Below, in pieces: positions 18,831-26,965 of a stretch of 64,000 nt of DNA (position 1 is its first letter; each line of letters opens with the position of its first letter). A program made the translations under genes and the position numbers. The stretch covers positions 1-64,000 of the forward strand of contig JANNNX010000054.1 in the NCBI GenBank assembly GCA_031398745.1, in the 5' to 3' direction. The notes under the pieces were generated by a model. The model was not told the origin of the DNA. It did no database searches and worked only from the letters and a program-made list of their open reading frames with translations. The DNA is from JANNNX01 sp031398745 (GTDB taxonomy: Bacteria > Actinomycetota > Acidimicrobiia > Acidimicrobiales > CADCSY01).

Positions 18831-20046
18831 GACGCCGGCGGCGGCGGAAGCGGGCCGACGGCGCCAGCCGGGAGTCGTGCCCGGTGAGGTCGAGCGAAGG
18901 CTCGTCTTCGTTGCGGGGGCCGAGGGGCTCGTCGTCGGTCACCGCTCGCCGCAGCTCGGCCAGGAACGGGTCGCTCTCGGCCGCGGCCGCCAGCCACCCC
19001 TCCTCCTCGTCGTCGCCCTCGTCACCGTCGCGAGCCGGTGCACCGGCCACCGAGACAGTGGGGTCCTCGCCCGCCGGAGGCTCCTCGGTGGGGGGTTCCT
19101 CGGTCGGGAGCGGCGCGCCACTGGGTCCCGGGTCCTCGGCCTGGCCGGCGGCCGGCTCGGTGGCGGTGGCCGGTCCCTCGGCAGGCTCGAGCTCGAGCTC
19201 GGCGGGGTCAGCCTCCTGCGCCACGTCCAGGGCCTGATGTTCGCCGGTGACCTCGTCCCCGTCTTTGTCTTCGAGATCGTCGTCGTCGGCCCACCGGGGC
19301 TCGGCCGGACGGACCAGCTCGATCGGGGCATCCGGCACCAGCTCGGCCTCGGACCCCGCCAACTCGGTCTCGGACCCCTCGTCCTCGAGATCGACCACCA
19401 CCGCCTCGAGCAGCTCGGTGGGCGGTGGTGCCACCGGCGGCGCCGGGCTGGGGGCCGGACTCGCCGGCTCCGGTGCCCGCAGGAGCGGCGCGGCCAGGTG
19501 CTCGACCCGGTTGGGATTCTCGATCCAGGCGAGCTGCTCGGCGAGCTCGTCCCGCAACCGCTGGCGGTAGCTGGCCACGAACGCGGCCAAGCGGTCGACG
19601 TCGGCCTGCAGGTCGCGGCGCTGGCTGGCCAGATCGCCGAGCTCGCGCTGCTGTCGCTCGGTGATCTCCTCGTCCAGCGCGGCCGCTCGAGCCTCGAGGG
19701 CGGCGACGTCCATCTCTGCCGATCGCTTGGCCGCGGCGGCCGCCCCGGCGGCCTGCTGCTCGGCCTCCGCGATCAGCCGGGCGGCCTCGGCGGTCGCCTC
19801 CCGGGTGGTGGCCTCGGCGGCCCGCTGGGCCATGATCAGGGCACCGCGGAGCTCGTCGGCGCTGGCCTCGTCGATCAGCCGCCGCTCGGCGCGCTCGGCT
19901 CGCTCCTGGGCCTCGGCCAGCTTGGTCAGGGCCTCGTCGAGGGCCGCCGCCGCCTGCTCAAGCAGCCGGTCGACGTCGTCCTGGTCGTACCCCCGGAACT
20001 GCTGTCGGATCTCGGCGTCACGGAGGTAAGCCGGGGTTACGTCCAT
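18826..20046 (-). CDS. DivIVA-domain protein (Wag31/DivIVA-like)
   Basis: Coiled-coil protein of 406 residues. The N-terminal DivIVA lipid-binding domain is recognisable as VTPAYLRDAEIRQQFRGYDQ followed by DDVDRLL. Residues 30-190 form a long Ala/Glu-rich coiled coil. The C-terminal half is an acidic Pro/Glu/Asp tail that ends in a basic cluster of arginines. DivIVA proteins recruit cell-wall machinery to curved membranes, poles and septa. TAGCAT lies 7 bases before ATG 20046, so it probably has its own leaderless transcript. Downstream position relative to sepF-yggT is typical for actinobacterial divIVA. Confidence 0.85.
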   Translation of the reverse strand: MDVTPAYLRDAEIRQQFRGYDQDDVDRLLEQAAAALDEALTKLAEAQERAERAERRLIDEASADELRGALIMAQRAAEATTREATAEAARLIAEAEQQAAGAAAAAKRSAEMDVAALEARAAALDEEITERQQRELGDLASQRRDLQADVDRLAAFVASYRQRLRDELAEQLAWIENPNRVEHLAAPLLRAPEPASPAPSPAPPVAPPPTELLEAVVVDLEDEGSETELAGSEAELVPDAPIELVRPAEPRWADDDDLEDKDGDEVTGEHQALDVAQEADPAELELEPAEGPATATEPAAGQAEDPGPSGAPLPTEEPPTEEPPAGEDPTVSVAGAPARDGDEGDDEEEGWLAAAAESDPFLAELRRAVTDDEPLGPRNEDEPSLDLTGHDSRLAPSARFRRRRRR

Positions 20047-20053
20047 CCCGCCG

Positions 20054-20059
20054 ATGCTA
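20054..20059 (-). promoter_or_regulatory. TAGCAT -10 box for the divIVA-like gene
   Basis: TAGCAT followed by 7 bases and ATG 20046 on the minus strand. Confidence 0.5.
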
Positions 20060-20133
20060 CCGAGCGAGTCTCGGCCGGTCTGGGCAATCGCCCGAGGCGA
20101 TCCGAAGGTTGGCATCGCCGGGCGCCCGCCCGA

Positions 20134-20385
20134 TCAGCCCAGCTGGGCCAGCACGATCTGCAGGACGAACAGCACGATCAGCGGCGAGAGGTCGAGGGCC
20201 ATGGCCCCGATGCGCAGCGGAGGGATGGCCCGGCGGATCGGCCCCAGGACCGGCTCGGTGACCGAGTACAGCCCCGACAGCACCGATGCCATCGCCCCGC
20301 CGGGGGCCACCGGGAACCAGGAGAGGATGATGCGAGCGAACAGGGCGTAGATGTAGAGCTGGACGGCCAGTCTGAGGATCGTCAT
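20134..20385 (-). CDS. YggT-family membrane protein
   Basis: Integral membrane protein of 83 residues with two hydrophobic segments separated by a conserved amphipathic loop (SVTEPVLGPIRRAIPPLRIG), the hallmark of the YggT/CcmB-associated family. The gene lies between sepF and divIVA, its usual place in Gram-positive bacteria, and starts 9 bases after the sepF stop. Its role, probably linked to division or membrane homeostasis, is not firmly established. Confidence 0.88.
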   Translation of the reverse strand: MTILRLAVQLYIYALFARIILSWFPVAPGGAMASVLSGLYSVTEPVLGPIRRAIPPLRIGAMALDLSPLIVLFVLQIVLAQLG

Positions 20386-20394
20386 CGGGAGGCG

Positions 20395-20952
20395 TCAGCT
20401 CGACCGTTCCTGCAGGCGGCGCCGCTCCTCGGCCGACACCTCCACGTTGGCCGGGGTGAGCAAGTACACCTGGTGGGTGACTCGCTCCATGTGCCCGCGC
20501 AGGCCGTAGCAGAGGCCCGAGGCGAAGTCGACGAGGCGGCGCGACAGGTCGCGATCGACCTCCTGGAGGTTCAGGATCACCGGTGTCCCGTCGAGGAACC
20601 CGTCGGCCACGGCCTGGGCGTCGTTGAACGACGTCGGCGTGAGCGTCACCGGCTTGGCGTTGGTGGTGGCGGCCGTGAGCGGCCTCACCACCGCCGACCC
20701 TCGGGCCCGCGCCGTCGGCGGGGCCGCCAGTGCCGAAGCTACCTCCGGCTCCCGGGGCAGGGCCCGTACCGTCCCCGAGGGCACGTCGGGCGGCTCCGGG
20801 GGGCCGGTGCGGGCCAGCTGGTGGTCGTCGGTGAGGTCGTACTCGTCGTATGCCTCGTCGTACTCGCCGTAGCCGTCGTCGTCGTAGTCGTCGTACGCGT
20901 CGTCGGGCCCGAGGCCGAGGTAGTGCATGGCCCGCTGCCACATCGATGCCAT
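20395..20952 (-). CDS. sepF: SepF, FtsZ membrane-anchoring division protein
   Basis: The protein has 185 residues. The N-terminus ASMWQRAMHYLGLG is an amphipathic membrane-binding helix, followed by an acidic Asp/Tyr/Glu-rich linker and the SepF domain (PTSFNDAQAVADGFLDGTPV, RDLSRRLVDFASGLCYGLRG, VYLLTPANVEVS). In actinobacteria SepF replaces FtsA as the FtsZ membrane anchor and binds the FtsZ C-terminal peptide. No ftsA is in this cluster, which fits. A perfect AGGAGG (20960-20965) precedes the ATG and a TAGGGT box lies at 20974-20979. Confidence 0.95.
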   Translation of the reverse strand: MASMWQRAMHYLGLGPDDAYDDYDDDGYGEYDEAYDEYDLTDDHQLARTGPPEPPDVPSGTVRALPREPEVASALAAPPTARARGSAVVRPLTAATTNAKPVTLTPTSFNDAQAVADGFLDGTPVILNLQEVDRDLSRRLVDFASGLCYGLRGHMERVTHQVYLLTPANVEVSAEERRRLQERSS

Positions 20953-20959
20953 CTGAGCA

Positions 20960-20979
20960 CCTCCTGGAGGGCGACCCTA
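20960..20979 (-). promoter_or_regulatory. sepF promoter box and strong ribosome binding site
   Basis: On the minus strand TAGGGT (20974-20979) is followed by AGGAGG (20965-20960) and, 7 bases later, the ATG at 20952. This is one of the few full-length Shine-Dalgarno sites in the window. Confidence 0.45.
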
Positions 20980-21007
20980 GTGGGCCCGACCACCGAGACC
21001 ACGCACG

Positions 21008-21679
21008 TCAGGAGGGGCGCGGGGGCCGCGGACCGAACAGTGCGGTGCCCACCCGGACCATGGTGGCGCCCGCGGCCACGGCTGCCTCGAGGTCGTCGCT
21101 CATGCCCATCGACCGCTCGGGCAGCCCGAGCTCGACCGAGAGCCGGGTGAGGAGTCGGAAGCCCGCGTCGGCGGCACCGGGGGGTCCGGCCCGGCCCACG
21201 GCCATGAGCCCGGCCACGTCGAGGGAGAGGGCGCGCAGGCCCGCCACCAGATCACCCGCGTCCGCCGGCTCGACACCCCCCTTCTGCACCTCGCCACTCA
21301 CGTTGACCTGGACCAGGACCCTGGCCCCGGGCGAGTGGCGAGCGATGGACTCCCCCAGCGCCAGCCGGTCGACCGACTGCCAACAGGCCACGATCGGGGC
21401 CAGGTGGCGCACCTTGTTGGTCTGGAGCCGGCCGACGAAGTGCCACCGCAGCTCCCGGCGCTCACCCGCCAGCTCGCCGGCCTTGGCCACCAGCTCCTGG
21501 GCGTAGCTCTCGGCGACGTCGTCGAGGCCCAGGTCGCTAGCCACCCGGACGGCATCGGCGTCGAAGCCCTTGGTGACGGCCACCACCACCACCCGCTCGG
21601 GATCGGCCCCCGCGGCCTCGATCCTCCGACGGACCCGGTCCAGCCGGAGGGCGACCTCCTCGGCCCGGGGGGCGGTCAC
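21008..21679 (-). CDS. YggS/PROSC-type PLP homeostasis protein
   Basis: TIM-barrel PLP-binding protein of 223 residues. The Schiff-base Lys is in VVAVTKGF, and other family signatures are WHFVGRLQTNKVRHL, VDRLALGESIAR, VNVSGEVQKGGV and GMSDDLEAAVAAGATMVRVGTALFG. The family buffers pyridoxal phosphate; a direct reaction is not known. The GTG overlaps the pgeF stop as GTGA (21676-21679). The pgeF-yggS-sepF order is standard. Confidence 0.93.
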   Translation of the reverse strand: MTAPRAEEVALRLDRVRRRIEAAGADPERVVVVAVTKGFDADAVRVASDLGLDDVAESYAQELVAKAGELAGERRELRWHFVGRLQTNKVRHLAPIVACWQSVDRLALGESIARHSPGARVLVQVNVSGEVQKGGVEPADAGDLVAGLRALSLDVAGLMAVGRAGPPGAADAGFRLLTRLSVELGLPERSMGMSDDLEAAVAAGATMVRVGTALFGPRPPRPS

Positions 21680-22332
21680 GGTTCGATCCAGACGACACCG
21701 GCTTGCCGGCCGCGCTCGCCCCGGGCCCGGTGCGACCACAGCGTGCGAGAGGCGCAGGCGGTGCACGGTTGGGCGTCGCCCACTACCACCGCGCCGGCCG
21801 AGCGCAGGGCGTCGACCACTCCTCGGCGCAGGTCGAGGGCCGGGCGCCCGTCGGCGGTGCGGGCCACGACCCCGGGGCCGATCCTGGCCGCCACCCGGTC
21901 GAGGTCGTCGGCCCCGAACTCGTAGCACTCCGGGCCGATGCAGGGCCCGACCACCGCGAACACGTCGAGTGGTCCCAGGGCGGCCACCGCCACCACCGCG
22001 GCCTCGACCACCCCGGCGGTCAGTCCTCGCCACCCCGCGTGGGCCACGCCGATGGCCTCGGTCTGGCCCCCGGTGCTGCCGACCAGGACGATCGGCGCGC
22101 AATCGGCCACCGCCACCGAGAGCACCGCCCCACCGATGGCGCTGACCGCGGCGTCGGCGGTGGCACCGGCGTGCTCACCGGGGTGCTCGACCACCACCAC
22201 CCGGGCTCCGTGTTCCTGGGCCAACCAGGTCCAGGGTCGACCAACGAGACTCGATCGCCGGGTCTCCACGTCGGGCTGGCCCGGGGCCAGGTCGCCGTGA
22301 CGGCGATCGGTGAAGCGCCAGCGCGCCCGCAC
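21676..22332 (-). CDS. pgeF: PgeF-type laccase-domain protein
   Basis: Protein of 218 residues of the YlmD/YfiH family. The zinc-site motifs are visible: VAVADCAPIVL, GVAHAGWRGLTAG and VVGPCIGPECYEFG. E. coli PgeF hydrolyses misincorporated L-Ser in UDP-MurNAc peptides; other members act as purine nucleoside phosphorylases or polyphenol oxidases. Placement directly after ftsZ favours a peptidoglycan-editing role but does not prove it. The GTG start lies 8 bases after the ftsZ stop. Confidence 0.88.
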   Translation of the reverse strand: MRARWRFTDRRHGDLAPGQPDVETRRSSLVGRPWTWLAQEHGARVVVVEHPGEHAGATADAAVSAIGGAVLSVAVADCAPIVLVGSTGGQTEAIGVAHAGWRGLTAGVVEAAVVAVAALGPLDVFAVVGPCIGPECYEFGADDLDRVAARIGPGVVARTADGRPALDLRRGVVDALRSAGAVVVGDAQPCTACASRTLWSHRARGERGRQAGVVWIEP

Positions 22333-22340
22333 GGCGACGC

Positions 22341-23411
22341 TCAGCGCAGGAAGCTGGGAACGTCGAACCCGTCGTCGTCGACGTCGAGGTCCTCGTCGTC
22401 GAGGGGATCGTCTCCGACGTCGAGCAGCGACCGGCGCGACGGGGCACGCTCCTCCTCACGGTCCCAACGGTCGAAACCGGCGGCGATGACGGTCACCCTG
22501 ACCTTGTCGCCGAGGGAGTCGTCGATGACCGTGCCGAAGATGATGTTGGCGTCGGCGTGGGCCACGCCCCGGATGACCTCGGCCGCCTCGTTGACCTCGA
22601 ACAGGCCGAGGTCGCTGCCCCCGGTCACCGACAGGAGGATGCCCCGGGCGCCCTCGATGGAGGCCTCCAGCAGCGGGCTGGAGATGGCCCCGCGGGCGGC
22701 CGTGAGGGCCCGGCCCTCACCCGAGCCCTGGCCGATGCCCATCAGGGCGGAGCCGGCGTTGCTCATGATCATCTTCACGTCGGCGAAGTCGGTGTTGATG
22801 AGCCCCGGCGTGGTGATGAGGTCGGTGATGCCCTGGACGCCATGGAGCAGCACGTCGTCGGCCATGCGGAAGGCCTCGAGGACGGTCGTCCGCTCGTTGG
22901 AGATGGTGAGCAGGCGGTCGTTGGGGATGACGATCAGGGTGTCGACCTTCTCCTTCAGCCGCTGCACCCCCTGCTCGGCCTGCACGGACCGGCGACGTCC
23001 CTCGAACGAGAACGGGCGGGTGACCACGCCGATGGTGAGCGCGCCGATGCTGCGGGCCACCTCGGCGATGATCGGTGCGCCCCCGGTGCCGGTGCCGCCG
23101 CCCTCCCCGGCGGTGATGAACACCATGTCGGCGCCGGCCAGCGCGGCCTCGATGTCGGCCCGGTGGTCATCGGCGGCCTGGCGACCGACGTCCGGATCGC
23201 TCCCCGCCCCCAGTCCCCGGGTGATGTCCTGACCGATGTCGAGCTTCAGCTCGGCGTCGCTCATGAGCAGGGCCTGGGCGTCGGTGTTCACCGAAATGAA
23301 CTCCACGCCCTTCAGGCCGGCGTCGATCATGCGGTTGACGGCGTTGACGCCACCGCCCCCGACGCCGACGACCTTGATGACCGCCAGGTAGTTCTGCGGG
23401 TTACCGGCCAT
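22341..23411 (-). CDS. ftsZ: FtsZ, cell division GTPase
   Basis: Tubulin-like GTPase of 356 residues that forms the Z ring. Visible are IKVVGVGGGGVNAVNRMID, the GTP-binding GGGTGTGGAPIIAEVAR (the usual second Ala is Gly here) and NTDFADVKMIMSNAGSALMG. The linker is acidic and the C-terminus is D-V-P-S-F-L-R, the conserved peptide that binds SepF. ATG 23411 is preceded by GGGAGG. The gene is separated from ftsQ by a 170-nt leader with two perfect hairpins, so expression is probably independent of upstream genes. Confidence 0.98.
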   Translation of the reverse strand: MAGNPQNYLAVIKVVGVGGGGVNAVNRMIDAGLKGVEFISVNTDAQALLMSDAELKLDIGQDITRGLGAGSDPDVGRQAADDHRADIEAALAGADMVFITAGEGGGTGTGGAPIIAEVARSIGALTIGVVTRPFSFEGRRRSVQAEQGVQRLKEKVDTLIVIPNDRLLTISNERTTVLEAFRMADDVLLHGVQGITDLITTPGLINTDFADVKMIMSNAGSALMGIGQGSGEGRALTAARGAISSPLLEASIEGARGILLSVTGGSDLGLFEVNEAAEVIRGVAHADANIIFGTVIDDSLGDKVRVTVIAAGFDRWDREEERAPSRRSLLDVGDDPLDDEDLDVDDDGFDVPSFLR

Positions 23412-23444
23412 GGGGATGCCTCCCGGTGGGGATTGCGCGGATGA

Positions 23445-23470
23445 ACGGTGCTGCATCGACGCAGCACCGT
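23445..23470 (-). promoter_or_regulatory. 10-bp perfect hairpin in the ftsZ leader
   Basis: Arms ACGGTGCTGC (23445-23454) and GCAGCACCGT (23461-23470) with a 6-nt loop, about 34 nt upstream of the ftsZ ATG. No U-run follows on the transcribed strand, so a simple terminator is unlikely. Translational or stability control is possible. Confidence 0.6.
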
Positions 23471-23525
23471 GGGGGCGGCGGCGCAGGGTTGCGGGCCGAC
23501 GCGGAGAGAGTTGACCACCACCTCG

Positions 23526-23572
23526 ACCTGAGGTGGAGCATGACCTGGACCTCAGGTTGCGGTTCAAGGGTA
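23526..23572 (-). promoter_or_regulatory. Second inverted repeat and TACCCT box upstream of ftsZ
   Basis: Arms ACCTGAGGT (23526-23534) and ACCTCAGGT (23549-23557) flank a 14-nt loop. TACCCT (23567-23572, minus strand) could be the -10 box of an ftsZ promoter, placing the inverted repeat just after the start site, where it could be an operator or an RNA hairpin. Confidence 0.45.
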
Positions 23573-23581
23573 CGGATGGGG

Positions 23582-24424
23582 TCAGCCACGGGTCAAGGAT
23601 GGTGCCGACGGCACGCTGACATCGATCGCGGTGATCCCGGCGACATCGACCCCCGTGAGAACGGCGGCCCACGACAGGACCTTGTCGGGCAACTGGTCGG
23701 CATTGCCGAAGAGCACGGTGGCCCACGAGCCGTCGGGCAGGGTCATGGTCGCCACCAGTCGCCCGCTGGCTTGGCGCTCGACCGCGAACACCCCCATGTC
23801 CGGGGGGGTGGCCGAAGGGAGGAGGACCGCCAGTTCGAGAGCGCCGGCCGCGGAGGACGACAGGATGCTCCCGGCCTCGGCGGGGGTGCCAACTCCGGAG
23901 AGGGTGGGGAGCGACGAGGCGACCAAGGGCCCCTCGGGGCCGAGGACCCGCCCGCGGCGATCGACCAGGAACCTTTGGCCCTCGGTGCCCTCCACCCGGG
24001 CGACCGGGGTCCGCTCGACCACCGCGATGGTAAGGGTGCCGGGCCAGGTACGGGTGACCGTCGCCTCCCGAACCCAGGCCAGTTCCTCCACGTGGCGGGC
24101 CGTGGCCTCGCGATCGACCGTGACCAGCGGCGTGCTCCGGGTCACCCCGCTCGCCTCCACCACCAGATCGATGTCGACGTGCTCGGCACCCACGACCACG
24201 ATCCGATCGACGTCGAGCAGGGGTGACCAAGCGATCCCCGCGACCAGTGCGACCGATGCGACCACCGCCAATCCGGCGCTGAGCCGACGCAGCCGGCGCC
24301 GCCCCTCCGACCGACGGACCTCGATGCGCCGGGAGCGGAGCCGGGGATCGAGCGTCGGTCGGGTCGGATCCGGTGGTTCGGGTGGGCCCGGAGGGCCAGG
24401 CGGGGCCGGCACCAGGGTGGTCAC
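23582..24424 (-). CDS. ftsQ: FtsQ/DivIB, division septum protein
   Basis: Bitopic membrane protein of about 280 residues. A Pro-rich cytoplasmic N-terminus and a basic patch (RRSEGRRRLRRL) precede one membrane segment (LAVVASVALVAGIAW). An extracytoplasmic POTRA domain (LLDVDRIVVVGAEHVDIDLV) and the FtsQ beta domain follow. It links FtsB/FtsL and early division proteins. GTG 24424 overlaps the murB stop as GTGA; an in-frame ATG at 24439 would add five residues. Confidence 0.9.
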   Translation of the reverse strand: MTTLVPAPPGPPGPPEPPDPTRPTLDPRLRSRRIEVRRSEGRRRLRRLSAGLAVVASVALVAGIAWSPLLDVDRIVVVGAEHVDIDLVVEASGVTRSTPLVTVDREATARHVEELAWVREATVTRTWPGTLTIAVVERTPVARVEGTEGQRFLVDRRGRVLGPEGPLVASSLPTLSGVGTPAEAGSILSSSAAGALELAVLLPSATPPDMGVFAVERQASGRLVATMTLPDGSWATVLFGNADQLPDKVLSWAAVLTGVDVAGITAIDVSVPSAPSLTRG

Positions 24425-25410
24425 CGACCCGGGGCCCATCGATCGCCGAAGCCGACCATGCGCACCTCGGGCACCAGCCGGACCCCGCTCGTCGCCTCGA
24501 CCCGGCGGGCGACCTCCTCCATCAGGGACCGAACGTCGTCAGCCGAGCCGTCGACGTCGACCTGGAAGAAGTTGGCGTGCTTGTCCGACACCTGGGCCGT
24601 CCCGATGCGCAGGCCCTTGGCCCCCGCAGCCTCGATGAGGCGGCCGGCGGCGTCCTCGGGCGGGTTGGCGAACACCGAGCCCGCGTTGCGACCCCCGGGT
24701 TGGTGGGCCCGGCGCCAGTGCACGACCTCGTCGACCTCGGCCAGGGCGTCCTCGGGGTCGCCCGGCACAAGGCCGAAGCTCGCGCCCAGCACCACGTCGT
24801 CGGGACCGAGACCGGATCGGCGGTACCCCAGCGCGAGCTGGCCGGCGGGCATCCGGCCATCGTTGCCGGTGGCCAGGTCGCGCACGCGGACCCAGCGGAG
24901 CGTGGCGGCCACGTCGGCGCCGTGCCCGCCAGCGTTCATGCGCACCGCGCCCCCGACCGATCCGGGGATGCCCACCGCCCACTCCAACCCCCGCAACCCG
25001 GCCCGGGCGCTCTGGCGGGCCAGCACCGGGAGCGCGGTGGCCCCCCCGGCGACCACCTCTCCGGAGTCGGCTCCGGCCAGGTCGACCTCGGCGAAGGCTG
25101 GCCCCAGCACCACCACCAGGCCCGGGAATCCGGCCTCGGCCACCAGCAGGTTCGACCCGAAACCCACCACCAGCACGGCCAGGGCGTCGCCCGCCCGCTG
25201 GCGGGCGTGGGTCACCCGATCGAGGTCGGCCTCGTCGGCCACCTCGACCAGCGCCGCGGCCCGCCCGCCCACCCGGTAGGTGGTCCGCGCCCCCAAGGGC
25301 GCGTCGAGCACGGCCGACGGCCCCAACACCTCGACCGCCACTGCCACCGCCACCGCTTCGGCCTCGGCGAGGGACTGGGAGCCGGGAGCGGCGCCGCCGC
25401 CCGCGCTCAA
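24421..25410 (-). CDS. murB: MurB, UDP-N-acetylenolpyruvoylglucosamine reductase
   Basis: FAD enzyme of 329 residues that reduces UDP-GlcNAc-enolpyruvate to UDP-MurNAc. The FAD site is VLVVGFGSNLLVAEAGFPG and GIPGSVGGAVRMNAGGHG. The catalytic Ser is in GRNAGSVFANP and the C-terminal catalytic Glu region is RLVPEVRMVGF. The start is an unusual TTG overlapping the murC stop as TTGA (25407-25410), which implies coupled translation. The Ala/Val-rich N-terminal 25 residues are not conserved, so a later start is possible. Confidence 0.95.
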   Translation of the reverse strand: MSAGGGAAPGSQSLAEAEAVAVAVAVEVLGPSAVLDAPLGARTTYRVGGRAAALVEVADEADLDRVTHARQRAGDALAVLVVGFGSNLLVAEAGFPGLVVVLGPAFAEVDLAGADSGEVVAGGATALPVLARQSARAGLRGLEWAVGIPGSVGGAVRMNAGGHGADVAATLRWVRVRDLATGNDGRMPAGQLALGYRRSGLGPDDVVLGASFGLVPGDPEDALAEVDEVVHWRRAHQPGGRNAGSVFANPPEDAAGRLIEAAGAKGLRIGTAQVSDKHANFFQVDVDGSADDVRSLMEEVARRVEATSGVRLVPEVRMVGFGDRWAPGR

Positions 25411-26789
25411 GGCGTTCCTCGGGTGCCGGTCCGGGTGGCCAGCGCGTCCCGGACCCGGTCGGGAACCCCGGTGAGGTCACCGGCACCGAGGGTCAGGCAG
25501 AGGTCGCCCGGTCGCAGGGTGACGAGCAGGTAGCGCTCGACGTCGGCCAACGTCGGCAGCCAGGCCACCCGGCGCCACGGGTGGCGGTCGAGCACGGCGT
25601 CGACCACCCGCTTGGCGCTCACGCCCTCGATCGGCTCCTGGCCAGCCGCGTACAGGCCGGTGATCACGACCAGGTCGGCCCCCTCGAAGGCGTCGCCGAA
25701 CTGGTGGCCGAGGGCCGCAGTGCGGGTGAAGCGGTGGGGCTGGAAGACGACCACCCGCCGCCGCCAGGGACCGGGACGCACGGCCGCGATGTCGCCCGCC
25801 ACCTCGGTCGGCAGGTGGGCGTAGCTGTCCACGAAGGTCACCCCGCCTGCCTCGCCTCGCCGTTCGAGGCGGCGGGCGACACCTCCGAAGTCGGCCAGGG
25901 CAGCCGCCCCGACGTCGAAGGGGACCCCGGCCTCGGCTGCCGCGGCCAGGGCCGCGACCGCGTCGAGGGCGTGGTGCAAGCCGGGCTGGGCCAGCTCGAC
26001 CCGAGCCAGCTCGACCCCTCCGGGGCCCTGCACCCGGAACCTCGAACCGTCGGCCGTCAGCTCGGGGTCGACCAGGCGCAGGGCGGCCGCGTCGGTCGTG
26101 CCGTAGGTGACCACCCGATCGAGTCCGGCGGCAGCCCGCATCGCCCCCTCGTCGTCCGCGCACACGATCCGGGCCCCGCGCGCCTGTCCGAGGAACCGGC
26201 GGAAGGCCTCGTCGAGGGCCGCCTCGCTGCCGTGGTGATCGAGGTGGTCGGCCTCCACGCTGGTCACCACCGCCACCTCGGCGTCGGGACCGAGGAAGCT
26301 CCCGTCGCTCTCGTCGCCCTCGAGGACGAACCACGCACCGGCACCGGCGACACCACCCCCGCCCAGCCCGGCCACGTCACCACCCACGATGCCCGACGGG
26401 TCGAGCCCGGCGGAGCGGAGGATGCAGAGCAGCATGGCCGAGGTGGTGGTCTTGCCGTGGGTGCCCGAGACGACCACGGTCCGAGCCCCCTCGCACAGGG
26501 CCGGCAGGAGCTCGGTGCGCCGCACCACCGTCACCCCCGCCGCCCGAGCGGCGGCGATGTCGAGGTCGTCCTCGGTCACCGCGGTCGACGCCGCTACCAG
26601 GTCGGCAGCCGCCGCAAGCTCCGCACCGGCGCCGACCGACACCTCCACACCGAGATCACGCAGCCGGCGCACCACCGGCCCGTCCGCCCGGTCAGAGCCC
26701 GTCACCTGGTGGCCCCGGCCGGCCAGGACGGCGGCGATGGCACTCATCCCCGACCCCCCGATGCCCACCAGGTGGACCCGCCGAGGCAC
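25407..26789 (-). CDS. murC: MurC, UDP-N-acetylmuramate-L-alanine ligase
   Basis: Mur ligase of 460 residues that adds L-Ala to UDP-MurNAc. Seen are HLVGIGGSGMSAIA, the ATP loop VVSGTHGKTTTSAM, EGDESDGSFL and the C-terminal LTLGAGDLTGV. The motif usually read as V-D-D-Y-x-H-H-P-T-E is F-V-D-S-Y-A-H-L-P-T-E here, two substitutions at positions near the active site. The annotated start is GTG 26789. Upstream in frame the sequence reads I-D-L-S, as many homologues begin, so a start at the ATT four codons earlier cannot be excluded. Confidence 0.95.
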   Translation of the reverse strand: MPRRVHLVGIGGSGMSAIAAVLAGRGHQVTGSDRADGPVVRRLRDLGVEVSVGAGAELAAAADLVAASTAVTEDDLDIAAARAAGVTVVRRTELLPALCEGARTVVVSGTHGKTTTSAMLLCILRSAGLDPSGIVGGDVAGLGGGGVAGAGAWFVLEGDESDGSFLGPDAEVAVVTSVEADHLDHHGSEAALDEAFRRFLGQARGARIVCADDEGAMRAAAGLDRVVTYGTTDAAALRLVDPELTADGSRFRVQGPGGVELARVELAQPGLHHALDAVAALAAAAEAGVPFDVGAAALADFGGVARRLERRGEAGGVTFVDSYAHLPTEVAGDIAAVRPGPWRRRVVVFQPHRFTRTAALGHQFGDAFEGADLVVITGLYAAGQEPIEGVSAKRVVDAVLDRHPWRRVAWLPTLADVERYLLVTLRPGDLCLTLGAGDLTGVPDRVRDALATRTGTRGTP

Positions 26790-26831
26790 GGACAGGTCAA
26801 TGGCGAGGGTGGTGTCGGGCGACGGGACAGG

Positions 26832-26876
26832 GATCGGGCGACCTCCGGGACGGGCGCGAGCGGGCGCCCGATCGTA
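26832..26876. promoter_or_regulatory. Inverted repeat and promoter box in the murC/murG divergent region
   Basis: Arms GATCGGGCG (26832-26840) and CGCCCGATC (26865-26873) with a 24-nt spacer; the second arm overlaps TACGAT (26871-26876, minus strand), a candidate -10 for murC with a leader of about 80 nt. No clear box is seen for murG. An operator shared by both directions is possible. Confidence 0.35.
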
Positions 26877-26965
26877 CCGGCGGCGCCGGCTCCGCCCGGG
26901 GCGCCGACGTGGTCCGCGGCAGCATCCTTGCCACCCCGGAGGGTGACCGTCAGACTCGCCCGGTC

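Noticed and set aside
22341..24230. FtsZ or FtsI-type genes with very long N-terminal extensions
   Set aside because: The frames stay open upstream only because stops are rare at this GC. Conserved N-termini and GTGA/ATGA overlaps define the real starts.
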